Positions 24,391 to 35,109 of a stretch of DNA of 64,000 nt are shown here, one piece after another. The stretch's first letter is position 1, and every line of letters begins with the position of its first letter. The notes beneath the pieces were generated by a model. That model had not been told where the DNA came from and did not search any database. It saw only the letters and a list, made by a program, of their open reading frames with translations. Origin of the DNA: Reticulitermes speratus (lineage: Eukaryota; Arthropoda; Insecta; Blattodea; Rhinotermitidae); NCBI GenBank assembly GCA_021186555.1, contig JAJKFL010000427.1, positions 17,260,505 through 17,324,504 of the forward strand, given 5' to 3'. The translations under genes were made by a program, and so were the position numbers.

Positions 24391-24999
24391 CTTGGCGAGG
24401 CTTGCACAGAAGATCCATACGCCGATGATAAACGGTGTCTCCACACGAACAAATTCCACAGATGCGACAGGATATCGCTTCGAGTCCCCATCGCCACTGT
24501 GCTTCGTGTCGGAGTCAGAAGCGTGTACATCAGTATCGTGCATGGAGTCAGGCCCGGGTGACCTGGGACTGCTTTCTTCCAAGCCACCGTGATTATCGCG
24601 GGGGATCGGCGAACGCCCTAAGGATGAAGAATGGGAAGGATATGCATCTTCAACAGCACCATCACCACCTACACCACCACCAGCATCAACAGCATCAGCA
24701 TCATAATAAGCGGAATCCATGCCTTTAACAGACCAAGCAATCTGTCTACTGTTACTATCACTGTTATAATGATTACCAGAAGGTGAAGATGTCGTCGAAC
24801 TTGAAGACGATGGTAATGCGTCTGGTCTTCCGGAACAAACTCCAAAATGACCTAGCAGTAGCAGAAGAAACGTAATAAAGAAAAGGAATGTAATATTTCT
24901 CTTCCCATTACAGCACCAAGTTGCACCCCAGGCGTGACTGCGACAACCGCGATGGACCGTAGTGTTACATACGGAGCCACCGTGCAGATGTGAAGTCAT
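24387..24999 (-). CDS. Nhe2: Na+/H+ exchanger, first coding exon (partial gene)
   Basis: Encodes residues 1-204 plus one base of an SLC9-family sodium/proton exchanger, which swaps extracellular Na+ for cytosolic H+. ATG at 24999 is the first after an in-frame TAA two codons upstream. Seen: a hydrophobic signal-like segment (about residues 36-51), a low-complexity linker rich in Ser, Asp, Gly and His (about 60-170), then YPVASVEF and VRVETPFIIGVWIFCASLAK, the conserved first membrane helix of plasma-membrane-type insect exchangers. The exon ends ...AAG ATC G | GTGAGT at 24387 (phase 1), where family members continue into the Gly-Phe-His after this helix. No downstream exon was found at lower coordinates, so intron 1 exceeds 24 kb. 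The family call is strong; the symbol (Drosophila Nhe2 type) rests on recognition of this helix only. The donor lies inside a minisatellite. Confidence 0.8.
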
Positions 25000-25560
25000 C
25001 TCGAATTAGGTGCACTACTGACAGCCAATAGGTATGTTTCTCTGCAGCTTACTGACTGGATAGTTGCATCCATCCAACATAACATACAACCAAAAAACGG
25101 AAACTCCTACTGCAGATGGATCCAGCAATCACAGGCCTTCGCGCCACGCGCCATGCCGGTCTTCAGAGCTCTAGGGCTGACGCACTAATACGCCCAACAC
25201 GACTCGACACGAGCAGCCACCTAGCTCAGTCTTTACCGGATTTACTTCTCGCACATTTAGGTAGTAATAACAACACTTGATAAGAATGGTGGGAGTGGTT
25301 GCTATTTGCCTGCAAGAACTTCATCAGACCCGCCCTCATTGTACCCGAGCTCGCTCCTGGCGCGACTGGGGTGTAATCGGCAAACATCGAGAAACAGCTG
25401 ATCCATAGCCATCACAACTACGGCCGAGGGGAGGACACGCAGGCGCCGTAGCATACAAAGGATGACGCGTTGACGGTTCAGACGACGCTGCTTGGGCTGC
25501 CTGTTTGGCAGAACAAGCAAGCAGCGCCAGTACAGTGGTAGTCTTCTTAACTATAACGCA
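25000..25560 (-). promoter_or_regulatory. Probable 5' UTR/promoter region of the exchanger
   Basis: Sequence just upstream of the ATG at 24999. It is more GC/CpG-rich than its surroundings (for example 25130-25210 and 25430-25500), as expected near an insect promoter. I cannot place a transcription start, a TATA box or a 5' UTR intron. Inference from position and composition only. Confidence 0.35.
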
Positions 25561-25689
25561 CAATCTCACGCGATTCTCCGTACAATTCCAGAAGCTAGCA
25601 TAAAATGTGCAGCATTCTACAGTGCGTTTACTTTGTTTAAAAAAAAAACAGTTTGAACATATAAATGTCTCTATTTGTCAAGAATGTAA

Positions 25690-25850
25690 TTTTGTTTGTG
25701 ATCAGGCAGGCCTGACGGAATGGTAACAGAGTTTGAATCTCGAACTGGCTACCCTGACAGTCTTCAGAAGTCACTGGAGATGCGAGGACCTCCAGCGTTG
25801 GCCTTCTCTTCACTAAATGTCACTAAGATGATCGAATAAAGAAAGATCAG
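25690..25850 (+). mobile_element. Possible SINE remnant
   Basis: tRNA-like B-box GAGTTTGAATCTCGAAC near 25730 with an A-box-like region upstream (cgggaatggtaacag type). No matching second copy identified in the window. Confidence 0.3.
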
Positions 25851-25997
25851 AGGAGCGGGCAAACAGCACTCATGATATCAGAAACACAAACTTCTAGTCA
25901 CATCTCCTGGAATACCTTAGCGTAGATGGATGTTAAAATGGATATGTAATTCTACAATAAAAACCAACACTGTAAACGATGTTACGTATAACAAACG

Positions 25998-26060
25998 TAA
26001 CTTTAATATTCCTCCTACATGTTTCGGCCAGGCTGGCCCATTAAGGGCAAAAGTGTGGAA
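25998..26060 (-). ncRNA. Decayed hammerhead ribozyme motif (Penelope-associated)
   Basis: Minus strand: CUUAAUGGGCC in place of the CUGANGA box, helix II GGCC-AGCCU-GGCC, then GAAACAUGUA. The 3' half is canonical; the 5' catalytic box is mutated, so it should be inactive. It lies on the same strand as the Penelope relic at 26995-27700. Confidence 0.45.
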
Positions 26061-26994
26061 TACAGAATGGCAATTACCTAAGTTTTATACTAAAAACTAC
26101 TGCCTTGTCACCTGACCTACTACAGAGTATAATTATAAACTAATAGAATGCCAAAACCTACACAAAAGTCCCATTATTCCCAGTCTCTATAGTGCTATAC
26201 TATGCAGAAAGTATAATGATCTAACAGTGTTTGATCGCTGTAGATAATGAGCTTCGGTTCAGTTAACATAACAATAGATGCAGATGTTGAAATAGTAAAA
26301 TGTAAGACGTTTGTCCCTAGTCAGTTGTGTCATAGCTCATATCCGTAAACTTTCCCTGGAAAACTTCATGGTCTTTTGTTAGGCCATCCATACTGTACTT
26401 AGCTGTTAATCACACAACGGTGTTCTTTCAGAGGTTATTAAAGAAGGAGATAAAGTCTTCTGTCAACTGTAGTGTGCGGTTTTGTGTGCCTATTTTTAGG
26501 ACATCCTGCAATATGCTGTGTCCCATGGTCACAGAAAACTGTAAAATTAATATTACGTAAGATAGTGTTTATGTAACATGAAGGGTTAAGAAGGCGGCAA
26601 GTCAACGTAGATACTGAATAATAAAACATGGTGTAACAGGGAAATATACGCCCCAAATTTTGAAGAATGATTAACTTGGGCAACTACTACGATTTATATG
26701 TTCCAAAAATGTATTAATATCGACAGATTTCAGTGTAGAAAATTAATCTGAAAATATACACATATGAAAGTAACACGAGAATTAAATTTAATTGTAGAAA
26801 CGTAATATATTACTATATGGTGCGCCTAGATGTTACATATGTATGAAGTTTATTTATAGTTGCGGAAGTATAGACGTGGCTTCTTCTAGTGTTTGTTAGG
26901 GGGTAACCACGTCAAATAGCACACAGAACGCATTCGGGCAGGCGAGTGCCTGTGCACATTGGGAGTGTGTAAGATGTTTGCAGTTTACTGATAA

Positions 26995-27700
26995 TTTCAA
27001 AGAGGGGTATATCCTCCCCAGATTGTTCATTGATAAATGCATTCTTCCTTTTATTTAAATATATGCGTAGATTTTCAAGGACATACATTTTCCTTCTCTT
27101 TACCGAAGATTATATTACTTCTCGTCGTATTTTCAAGGCTCCCGTAAGAACATCCCATACCACGTGCTGGCTGTGGGATATTGGATCTGATGTACCTAAC
27201 ATTCTCGGGAAAACGTGTCTTGGGGGTTGTCTTATCTGTCCTACTTAAATCTTATAGCAGTCCTGACAAATTAATTTATAAATACCACTGTTATAATTTG
27301 GCCTGATATGATCTCGAGCTTTCAAATGTCTACAGATAGAATTGTTAGGTTTAGGCTATTTTAAGACGCGTATCCTTACAGATTTCCGACGTTTACGTTC
27401 TGTTAAATGTAAAAGGGACGCAAGTTCTTCATTGAGTGTTATTTTGTGCAAGAATTGTGTGCGGAGACTTGTATTAGTCTATGGAGGTGTTTAATCGCAT
27501 TAATTGGAAAGTCGTTTGCAGTAGTAATATTAAGTGTGATTTTCACCCCATTATTCTGTTCCCTCACCGATATAGGAAGGTAATGCTTTCTGTTTAACTT
27601 GGACCGACGGGCGGCAGGTTTATGTTTTATTGGATTCTTGGAACTGAAGTTCCAGGTTGCAACTGTTGTAGTTTTCTTGCGGTATATATATACACGCGTG
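26995..27700 (-). pseudogene. Penelope-like element: RT end plus GIY-YIG endonuclease relic
   Basis: The minus strand from about 27690 down reads IYRKKTTTVATWNFSS, NPIKHKPAARRSKLNRKHYL, then ITTANDFPINAIKHL. This is the thumb/C-terminal part of a Penelope reverse transcriptase (IYRKPT...HP..HK.A.......L). After several frameshifts, about 27320-27000 reads NSGIYKLICQDCYKI, VGQIRQPP, SLKIYAYI-type sequence, matching the GIY-YIG endonuclease domain (SGIYKLTC..C...YVGQT.R). Penelope-like elements move by target-primed reverse transcription using this endonuclease. Only 3' portions remain, with a GT/GA microsatellite (27697-27742) at the upstream break. Confidence 0.7.
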
Positions 27701-28082
27701 TGTGTGTGTGAGAGAGTATACACACGTGTGTGTGAGAGAGACAGTTCTTTAAAACTAAACTTCACACGAAAGAATCTTTCTGGCTACATGTCTGTTCTAA
27801 GTGCCCAGAAACTGCCTGATGAATCTGTGAAGTACCTGACGTTTCCCACAATATATGTTTGTGACAGTCGGTTTTCTGCACTTCCTGCGTTGAAATCTAA
27901 ATACCGCAACAAGCTGACTGTGCAACCATAACTAAGATTGAAACTTTCACTAATTCAATTACACTTCCAATCTCTGAAATATGTAAAACAGCATCAGTTA
28001 TCTCACTAAAAGACCCACTACAATAAACAAGCAATCATACATTCTGTAGACTGAAAACATATTATGTAATGCACATACTGGT

Positions 28083-28377
28083 GTAAAGGTAAAGGTAAAG
28101 GTAAAGTTCACCCTATAACATGCCATAAAGGCTCAGAGAGGTACAGATACACCTCTACCATTCTTTAACTTCAGCACTAGACAGGGGCAGGTGATCAACA
28201 CCACGCCCCAGCCGCTTTATTCCCAGGAAAGAGACCCAGTACCCACTGTACAGGAGGCTGTGTGGGCCTCAGCGCCGGCGTGGACGCATGCGGAAAATCT
28301 CGCCCACACCAGGGTTCGAACCCCGAACCGTCCAGCCTGTAGCAAGTTGCTATACTAACTACGCTATCCCAGCTGCC
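28083..28377 (-). mobile_element. tRNA-derived SINE, best-preserved copy (TTTACC tail)
   Basis: On the minus strand: head AGCTGGGATAGCGTAGTTAG (A box) with B box GGGGTTCGAACCCTGG at about 28310-28325, a ~190-bp body, and a tail of four TTTACC/CTTTAC repeats at 28083-28106. RNA polymerase III promoter boxes plus a simple tail define it as a SINE mobilised in trans by a LINE. Confidence 0.85.
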
Positions 28378-28924
28378 ACATACTGGCATATGTGTTAGTA
28401 TTTCCTACTGTATGTAGATGCTGTTGTGATTAATAAAATACAATTTCATTTAAAAGCATTACTGAATTCACAGTAGCCTTCTGTTGTTATGTATTTTCTC
28501 AATCTACAGATACCAACAGTAGAAATACCATCATGTAGGGGTCCGTGAAATTTGTTGATGTTAAAAATGGGTCCTCATACTCAAAAAAGATTTGGAACCA
28601 ACGCTTTAAGGTGTTAAGCCATTAGCATCTGTCTAACCCCTAAGCTACTGGAGACCAGAAAAGCTACAAGGCAACTTTATATGTCAAGACAAGCAAAAAC
28701 ACAATAAAACAGTGGAGTTTAGAACAGTGAAGGCATCTGTGGTCTTATGAGTTATGACACTTTAGCCTGGCAGTCAAGTATCCATACAACAAACAACCAC
28801 AACCACAACCCCAAACACTAAATCATGTACGAAATAATAACTTCTAAAAGATAAATAAAACCTTCTCTTTTTATGTTTCTGTAAGCAGATGCCTACCAAG
28901 CCACAAAGTACTGCGGGTCAGATT

Positions 28925-29605
28925 GTTGGGTTATAAGTAAACAAAGGTAGAATGAAGTACATTTTCATGTCTCACCTCCAGAATGTAGGACACAACCATA
29001 AAATAAAAAAAGCTGAGAGACCTACTAAATTCTTGTAACATATCTCTAACTTCAAACATTTTGGAATGACAGTAACAGATCAAAACTGTATTCATGTAGA
29101 AATTACGATCAGGTTGAATTCAGAGAATGCATGCTACCACCAAGTTCAAAATAAAATTTATCTCCCCATCTGCTATCTAAAACTTAAGGACTAAAATACA
29201 AAAAGCTATGATTTTACTCTGTTGTTGTTGTGCTGTAGGCTATGCATTTTACATGCTTTCATATGAAGGGAAGGAAACAAGACTGTGGGCGTTTGAAAAC
29301 ATTTGGGGTCAAGACACATAACTTAATATGACGCAGAAAAGTACATAATGAGTGGCATGACAATTCCTATTCTTTGACATTACTAGGACGAGCAATACAA
29401 GGAGGATGAGACAGATGGAACATGTGGCACATATGGATGAAAGGAGAAATGCATAAAAAGTTCTGGTCTGATAATCTGAAGGAAAAACATGACTTGGAAG
29501 ACCAACAAGGTTAGAAGGATAACATCAAAATGGATCTTAAAGAAAGAGGATGGACTACATTCATTTAACTCAGAACGGGGACCAGTGGTGACCTCTTATG
29601 AAAAC
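28925..29605 (+). mobile_element. LINE fragment, reverse transcriptase end to C-terminus
   Basis: The plus strand, across several frameshifts, reads ENVAKFKYLGMTVTDQN-like sequence, then GLNSGNACYHQVQNLLSP, KIYKTMILPVVLYGC, and lower down MRQMEHVAHMDERRNA, GRPTRLEG and a DYIHLTQNGDQW-like end. This is the last third of the same LINE ORF as at 20712 and 41583. It is diverged, so it is an old insertion. Confidence 0.7.
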
Positions 29606-29704
29606 ACTACTAATGTTCATGTTCAATAAGATGTGGGGAATTTATTAAACAGCTGAGCAACAAACTAGAATCACAGTAGATTCAGTCAAACACACCAATT
29701 CATT

Positions 29705-29765
29705 AGTTCAGTATTAACTCCAACATGTTTCGGCCCAATGGGCCATCATCAGGTTTGCAAGAATG
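29705..29765 (-). ncRNA. Hammerhead-like motif of a Penelope terminus
   Basis: Minus strand: CUGAUGA, U, helix II GGCCC-AUU-GGGCC, GAAAC-AU-GUU. Catalytic boxes and helices II and III are intact, but the flanks do not form a convincing helix I. The orientation relative to coding Penelope sequence is not settled. Confidence 0.5.
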
Positions 29766-30365
29766 AAAGATTAAATACACAGTTTTGAATGGAAATTGCA
29801 ATCTCAGTTTCTTACATTTGTATATATTATATATAACAGAGTGGAGTTGAATAATTATGTTTTACAAGGCTGAGGGCTAGATTTAGAAAAGTCAATAAGA
29901 ATGATGTTAAAAGTTAAAAATTAAAATTAAAATTAAACACTGAAAATTAGCGGAGAAGTAGGCACTTCTTCAGACGGCTTTTCATGTGTAGTGGTCTCTC
30001 ATAAAGTTGAATGTTTTTTTGAAGAAGGGAACCTATGCTTGTTATAACTTTCAAACGAACATGAATCAAAAAAATTTGTATATCTAAAGTTGTAGAAGAT
30101 TAGTCTTCTATTCAATTATTATGTTGATTTTCACGTTATTAGTCCATTTGGTGTATATTATAAAGAATTTTGAATCCAAGATGCACTATAACATAATTTA
30201 GAATCTTGTGGCACGTCGATGGAATTTGAAGGCCTACAGAATAAATCAGTTGTTGTGTTTGAATGTACTGTGATTCTTGTTATCTAAAACACAACAGGAA
30301 TGAATCGTCTTTTGGGCAACAAACTGCTTCTAAGGACACTGCTGTAAAATATACCTTGATTCATA

Positions 30366-30712
30366 TCTATGTTTATTGTCCGACAAATGTACACTTTTAT
30401 TCACTATTAATTTGTGAAACACAGTCCTACATGTTTCAAACCTTATCTCGGTTCATCTTCAGGGACTTCAGTGTTTGAAATTACACTGATTTTTTACATC
30501 AATGGTACAATTTATACACTGGTTAAAATGGTAAAAACTGAATAATATATCAATTTGTTTGTATGAATTTTTACAATCAAGTTATACTCTGTTAAAATGA
30601 TAAAAAGAGCTATATAGTAGTTGTTTGCTTCGATGTTACAAATCAGGTTACACACAGGTTTAAAATGTTAAAAGTTGAATAGTCTTTGCTGTTATGATAC
30701 CCTGAAAAAAAA
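30366..30712 (-). repeat. Penelope terminal repeat (pLTR), left, inverted
   Basis: About 347 bp that is the inverted, diverged copy of 31528-31867. Shared blocks include tctatgtttattgtc(c/t)gac, ctacatgtttc(a/g)aacctta and gctgttatgataccctgaaa. The two copies bracket the GIY-YIG relic. Long terminal repeats in inverted orientation are known for Penelope-like elements. Confidence 0.8.
30423..30467 (-). ncRNA. Hammerhead ribozyme, type I, in left pLTR
   Basis: Minus-strand fold, 30467 down to 30423: helix I strand AGUCC, box CUGAAGA, unpaired U, helix II GAACC-loop GAGAUAA-GGUUU, box GAAA, two-pair helix III C-AU-G closed by A-U, cleavage-site A after GU, then GGACU, which pairs perfectly with AGUCC. 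All catalytic-core positions (CUGANGA, GAAA, UH) match the hammerhead consensus. Very short helix III is the hallmark of the self-cleaving motifs reported in Penelope-like elements, thought to act as dimers. Activity is inferred, not shown. Confidence 0.75.
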
Positions 30713-30736
30713 AAAACCAGACCCAAAAAATGGACT

Positions 30737-31369
30737 GTGTTCACATACTATCAGCCATCCATTCGTCATATTACCAATATGTATAAGAACACTAACATAG
30801 GCATAGCATTAAGTAGCACCAACACTACTCATAATTTATTAAGATTCACAAAAAACAATACAACAGATCCATACACAAAAAGTGGGGTCTATAAATTGTC
30901 ATGTACCACGTATGAACATTCGTATGTGGGACAGACTGGCAGAACCTAAAACAAAGATATAAGGAACATATCAGATACATCCGGAACAATGACCCACAAT
31001 CAATAACCTACACGAATATGGAAATATCAATGACAACATGTGAACATTCGTATGTGGGACAGACTGGCAGAAACCTAAAACAAAGATATAGGGAACATAT
31101 CAGATACATCCGGAACGACGACCCACAACAATAACCTACACGAATATGGAAATATCAATGACAACATGTCTATGCTACAACAAACAAATAAAGGTCCTTA
31201 TATGAATACCTTAGAACAATTCTACATTCAACAATTTGCATACAACAAAAGACTAATACCGGAACAAAATATGGGAACCCCAACCCAATATTCCGCTTTA
31301 TCTATGATATTCAAAAACGTCACTCCCCACGTGACAGTGACCTACTTAAATACCGGTTACACCACTTGA
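30737..31369 (+). pseudogene. Penelope-like element: GIY-YIG endonuclease relic
   Basis: Plus strand: HITNMYKNTNIGIALSSTNT, then KSGVYKLSCTTYEHSYVGQT, a conserved GIY-YIG start (SGVYKL..C....YVGQTGR). It continues as RQRYKEHIRYIRNN after a frameshift and ends NKGPYMNTLEQFYIQQFA, the family's distal motif (KGPYMNTLERFYIY). A 125-bp stretch is tandemly duplicated (about 30913-31038 and 31039-31165), repeating the YVGQTGR segment. The reverse-transcriptase part is missing and poly-A sits at 30705-30716. Confidence 0.75.
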
Positions 31370-31527
31370 TAGCCAGTACTATTCTCACCATTCAACAGTG
31401 AACCTACCAACTCCAATACACAGGTATGTACAATGTTGACTGCTTCAACTTATGTTCTACCTACTAACTAAAAAATCACATTAACTTGAATAAGACTATC
31501 AATTTTATTTTAGGTATTTGTTATTTT

Positions 31528-31867
31528 TCAGGGTATCATAACAGCAAAGACTATTCAACTTTTAACATTTTAAACCTGTGTATAACCTCATTTGTAACAT
31601 CGAAACAAACTACTACTATATTTAGCACTTTTTATCATTTTAACAGAGTATAATTTGATTGTAAAAATTCATACAAACAAACTGATATATTATTCAGTTT
31701 TTACCATTTTAACCAGTGTATAAATTGTACCATTGATGTAAAAAATCAGTGTAATTTAAAACACTGAAGTCTCTGAAGATGAACCGAGATAAGGTTCGAA
31801 ACATGTAGGACTGTGTTTCAAAAATTAATAGCGAATAAAAGTGTACATTCGTCAGACAATAAACATA
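31528..31867 (+). repeat. Penelope terminal repeat (pLTR), right
   Basis: Inverted partner of 30366-30712, with small indels between the two. Confidence 0.8.
31768..31812 (+). ncRNA. Hammerhead ribozyme, type I, in right pLTR
   Basis: Plus-strand fold: helix I AGUCU (31768-31772), box CUGAAGA (31773-31779), U, helix II GAACC-GAGAUAA-GGUUC (perfect 5 bp), GAAA (31798-31801), helix III C-AU-G, predicted cleavage after A31807, helix I return GGACU (31808-31812). It differs from the left copy by compensating or wobble changes in helices (C/U in helix I, C/U in helix II), while the core is unchanged. Confidence 0.78.
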
Positions 31868-33339
31868 GAAAAGAAAATGTACGGAATGAATAATATTAAC
31901 CTTGATTCTTCTTACACTCCCAGCCTGACCTATGTTCTCTGTAATCACAATAACAAAGTAAATAAAGCTGTCCCAGTCCACACCACAAAGGCATACAGGG
32001 GGAGTGGAGACAAGCACATGTCAAGTGGAAATGACAATGAGGAATTCTACGGATTAATCTATGGAGAGTTATGCGATGGAAAAAAATGGGGACATTTTCA
32101 CAACTGTCCATACGATGACGATAATGGCAAAGGTACTGAAGTGCAATAAATACAACATCACTTTTAATAACCAACAAACAAGTTACAATAGTTAAATAAG
32201 GAAAGTTCACATAATAATATTTATCTTTCTCCACATATGCTGCCAGGACACACAAAGACTATGGAAGAAATGTAGAACATTATATGCATCAGTCAAGATG
32301 AGTAGAGGCAGACATGAGAAACCTTTTATACACGATATGCAAAGATGAATAGTGTTCCAAAACATTTACCAAATATCCAGACATGAAAAACAGAGAAAGA
32401 GAAACTTCTATTATGAAATAAGGGGCAGAGAGATGTAACTTTGGTATTAAATGCATATTACTTCAGTTTACATTAGTCCACTGATAAATGCTAGTCAGTT
32501 CTAGCATATTTCTTTTCTGAAATCATCAATGTAACATTGTTCAACATAACCCTGCTTAAATTGCTTTCCTGTGTAAGGCATTAAAACATCATAGAACAAT
32601 TTTGCATCAAAAATTTCTTACATGATTCACAAGTACAGTACTTTGCCCTTTTAAACATTTCTAGTTTGAAAGTCTTTCCCACATCCACCCCCTGCCTAAA
32701 ATGTGAAACACCCCACAACTAAGTTTTCACTCATGTACTATAAATCACATCCCATATCTGGAGTACAGTTTCCCAAACTTTAATGTTCTTCAAATGTCAA
32801 ATCAACTATAGTTCTCAACCCTAACTACGAGGGTTCACATCAGGCAAGCGCAGTTCACATGACATGTCAGCCTCCTCTTGTGATTTGTATTGGTGTGTGA
32901 TGGATGCATGTAGCTACTTGAGGTAAATTTATTATCACCATTACAGTGATTCATCATTGTCATGTGTGTCTATGGAGAAACTTTAAATGATATGTTAACT
33001 AGTAAAGAATCTGAAATTAAAACAGTTGACAATTTCTTATCAACTTTAATGGATGATGTGTCACCATGGCACATGAGCACATGCATACACATACTGTACA
33101 TACAGTTTTTATATTGTGTATGGCAACTCATTCAACCTATGGTCAACATGGGCACCACATCAAAGACTGGAATAAAATGTATGTCATTTTCAACAAGACA
33201 AAAGCCGCATATAACATATGGGATGCCAATCCCTATGTCCCCTACAGGACACAAAATAGCTTAGCAACACAGTGTCAACTCTGAACACTGTAATGGCAAA
33301 ACAGAGACACCACACTCCAGCACACTGTCAATGAATGGC
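31868..33339. other. Spacer between genes, nothing recognised
   Basis: A 102-codon plus-strand frame and a 119-codon minus frame (about 31841-32255) overlap and have no recognisable motif. AT-rich. Confidence 0.35.
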
Positions 33340-33610
33340 TGAGTCATAAGTTGTAAGCTACAAGATAACAGAAGACAGAACTGTTCTAAAGGAATGGCTC
33401 CAGCAAAAATATGCACTTAATCTAACTGGGCATGGCAAAATTGAAAAAATAAAAGCAGCAGAAACGACAATGAAAGAAGATGCTGAATTCAAACTTTTTT
33501 GCAATGAATGGACTGATAAGATTTAAAAAATCCTCTGACCTTCTCTACAGCAGAGTAAGTGGGAAGTCAAGCAGTAAAAGATGCTGGAGTCTGGGAGATG
33601 ACAATTATTC
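33340..33610 (+). pseudogene. Possible Tigger/pogo transposase relic
   Basis: The plus strand at 33493-33580 reads FFAMNGLIRFKKSSDLLYSRVSGKSSS. This resembles the GWL.RFK.RHG....KVSGE.SS segment of CENP-B/Tigger-type transposases. The flanking sequence is too decayed to confirm. Confidence 0.35.
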
Positions 33611-33999
33611 CCAATATAACTACTGGATCCTGGGTCAGTGCTTGCAATGGCATGGAATTCAGTTAGCCAGAGAACTATCACTAGCTGTTTCAGAAGGCTT
33701 GGTTCAGTGCTACTGCAATGCCAGATGGGTAAGATGGTGGAGGAAGAGGAGGAATAAGGTGTGACACATAGTCAAACCTTCAACAGAAGCCAAACATCAA
33801 CACCATTGTTGAAAGACTTGTCTACATTGATGCACAGTCCTTAGTTTATCTGGCAAATACCATTGTCACTTCCTGTTAGCAAATTTATTGCAGTGAACTT
33901 GAATGACTCAGCAAGCCACATACCACCCACGCTATAACACAGAAGTGTTATCAATATTGATTTATTATCCAAACACTTGAACACTACATTCATTTACAT

Positions 34000-34058
34000 A
34001 CTTTTCTACAACATGTTTCGGCAGTTTTATTCAGCCATCATCAGGGAGAAACACAAGC
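34000..34058 (-). ncRNA. Hammerhead-like motif (Penelope remnant)
   Basis: Minus strand: CUGAUGA, U, GGC-UGAAUAAAACU-GCC, GAAACAUGUU. Boxes are intact; helix II is short and helix I is not convincing. No coding Penelope sequence was found next to it. Confidence 0.45.
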
Positions 34059-34439
34059 TTTAACAAACTGGGATACCCATACGTGAAGATTCAACATAAT
34101 GCAATAAAGAAAATTTATGCCACATATAAAACCATAAGTGGTAATATGTTATGATTATCATTTGTTATTAACGACCTTACACAGTTTCAATAGATTTATA
34201 AATTGATTACTTCTTACAGCACCATACTACCACCCAAGGTCGCATCAAACATAGCCGGTTGCGTGGTTCATACCTGTCACATGTTGATGTAATAACATAC
34301 AGGAATCTCTTTCATCCTCAAAATCTACAATACCTCTGGATTTTAATTAATTTTAACTCCAATTTTTATGTTTTCATTATTCCTTTATTGGAAATAATAG
34401 CTAATTTTATTTATTTTATCATGCTAATTGTGAAGGTGG

Positions 34440-34856
34440 TCACCCTCGGTGGACTCGTGGTTTGCGTGCTCGCCACTGGACCCAAGGTTCGCGGGTTCGA
34501 TCCCGACCGAGGGTGATAAAAATCCGTAGAACCACTTCCTTCGGAGGGGAAGTAAAGCTGTCAGTCCCATGTCGTAGATTTATGGCATGTAAAAGAACCT
34601 TCGGGCATGAATAGAACTAGTAGTGTCCGTAAGCAAAATTCAAGCGGCCATTTCTCACCCAAGTCTCCTGACTGCCTGCCAGATGGCTCTGGCAGTCTCA
34701 TCAGAATTGAGCAAAAGCTTGTGCGGGCAGTGAGCTGGTCACTCACTACAGAATGCACACTTACCGACCAGGAAACCTTCGGGATGAAATCCCAAAAAGA
34801 AGGAGGCTCTGGCCCACCCCGGGCTGTAACGCCATGGAAGAAGAAGAAGAATTGTG
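34440..34856 (+). mobile_element. tRNA-derived SINE, CCTCGG head, GAA tail
   Basis: The head at 34446-34515 has near-complete tRNA features: 7-bp acceptor-like ends CCCTCGG/CCGAGGG, an A-box-like GGACTCGTGGTT and B box CGGGTTCGATCCCG. An unrelated ~340-bp body follows, ending ggctgtaacgccatgg and (GAA)n at 34840-34852. The second copy is at 4625-4997. Confidence 0.8.
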
Positions 34857-35109
34857 AAGGTGAGGTCTATAACATGGCATACTTTTCAGATTATGTACTT
34901 GTGTTTCTGCCCGATGGCCAAATAAAACAGCCAAAACATGTTGCAGAAAAGTAAATAAATGAACATACAGTGTTCAAGTGTTGTGTTTGTCTGGATAATA
35001 AATATATATTAATTAACTAGCACAACAGGGTGATGTTACCTAAATTAGAGAAGTGTTATGTCCTCTGTACTGGGTCATGAACAGTTGTCAGACAAATGAT
35101 AAGGAAACA

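Noticed and set aside
24435-24728. Plus-strand ORF with His-rich tail (QQHHHHLHHHQHQQHQHH)
   Set aside because: It is the antisense shadow of the Asp/Gly/Ser-rich linker of the exchanger exon.
33066-33284. Host gene in 32.9-33.3 kb
   Set aside because: Overlapping short frames on the same strand, no domain, no splice-consistent partners.
34446-34516. tRNA gene
   Set aside because: It has tRNA-like ends and a B box, but continues into a SINE body with a GAA tail and has a diverged copy at 4625-4997. The cloverleaf is a SINE head.
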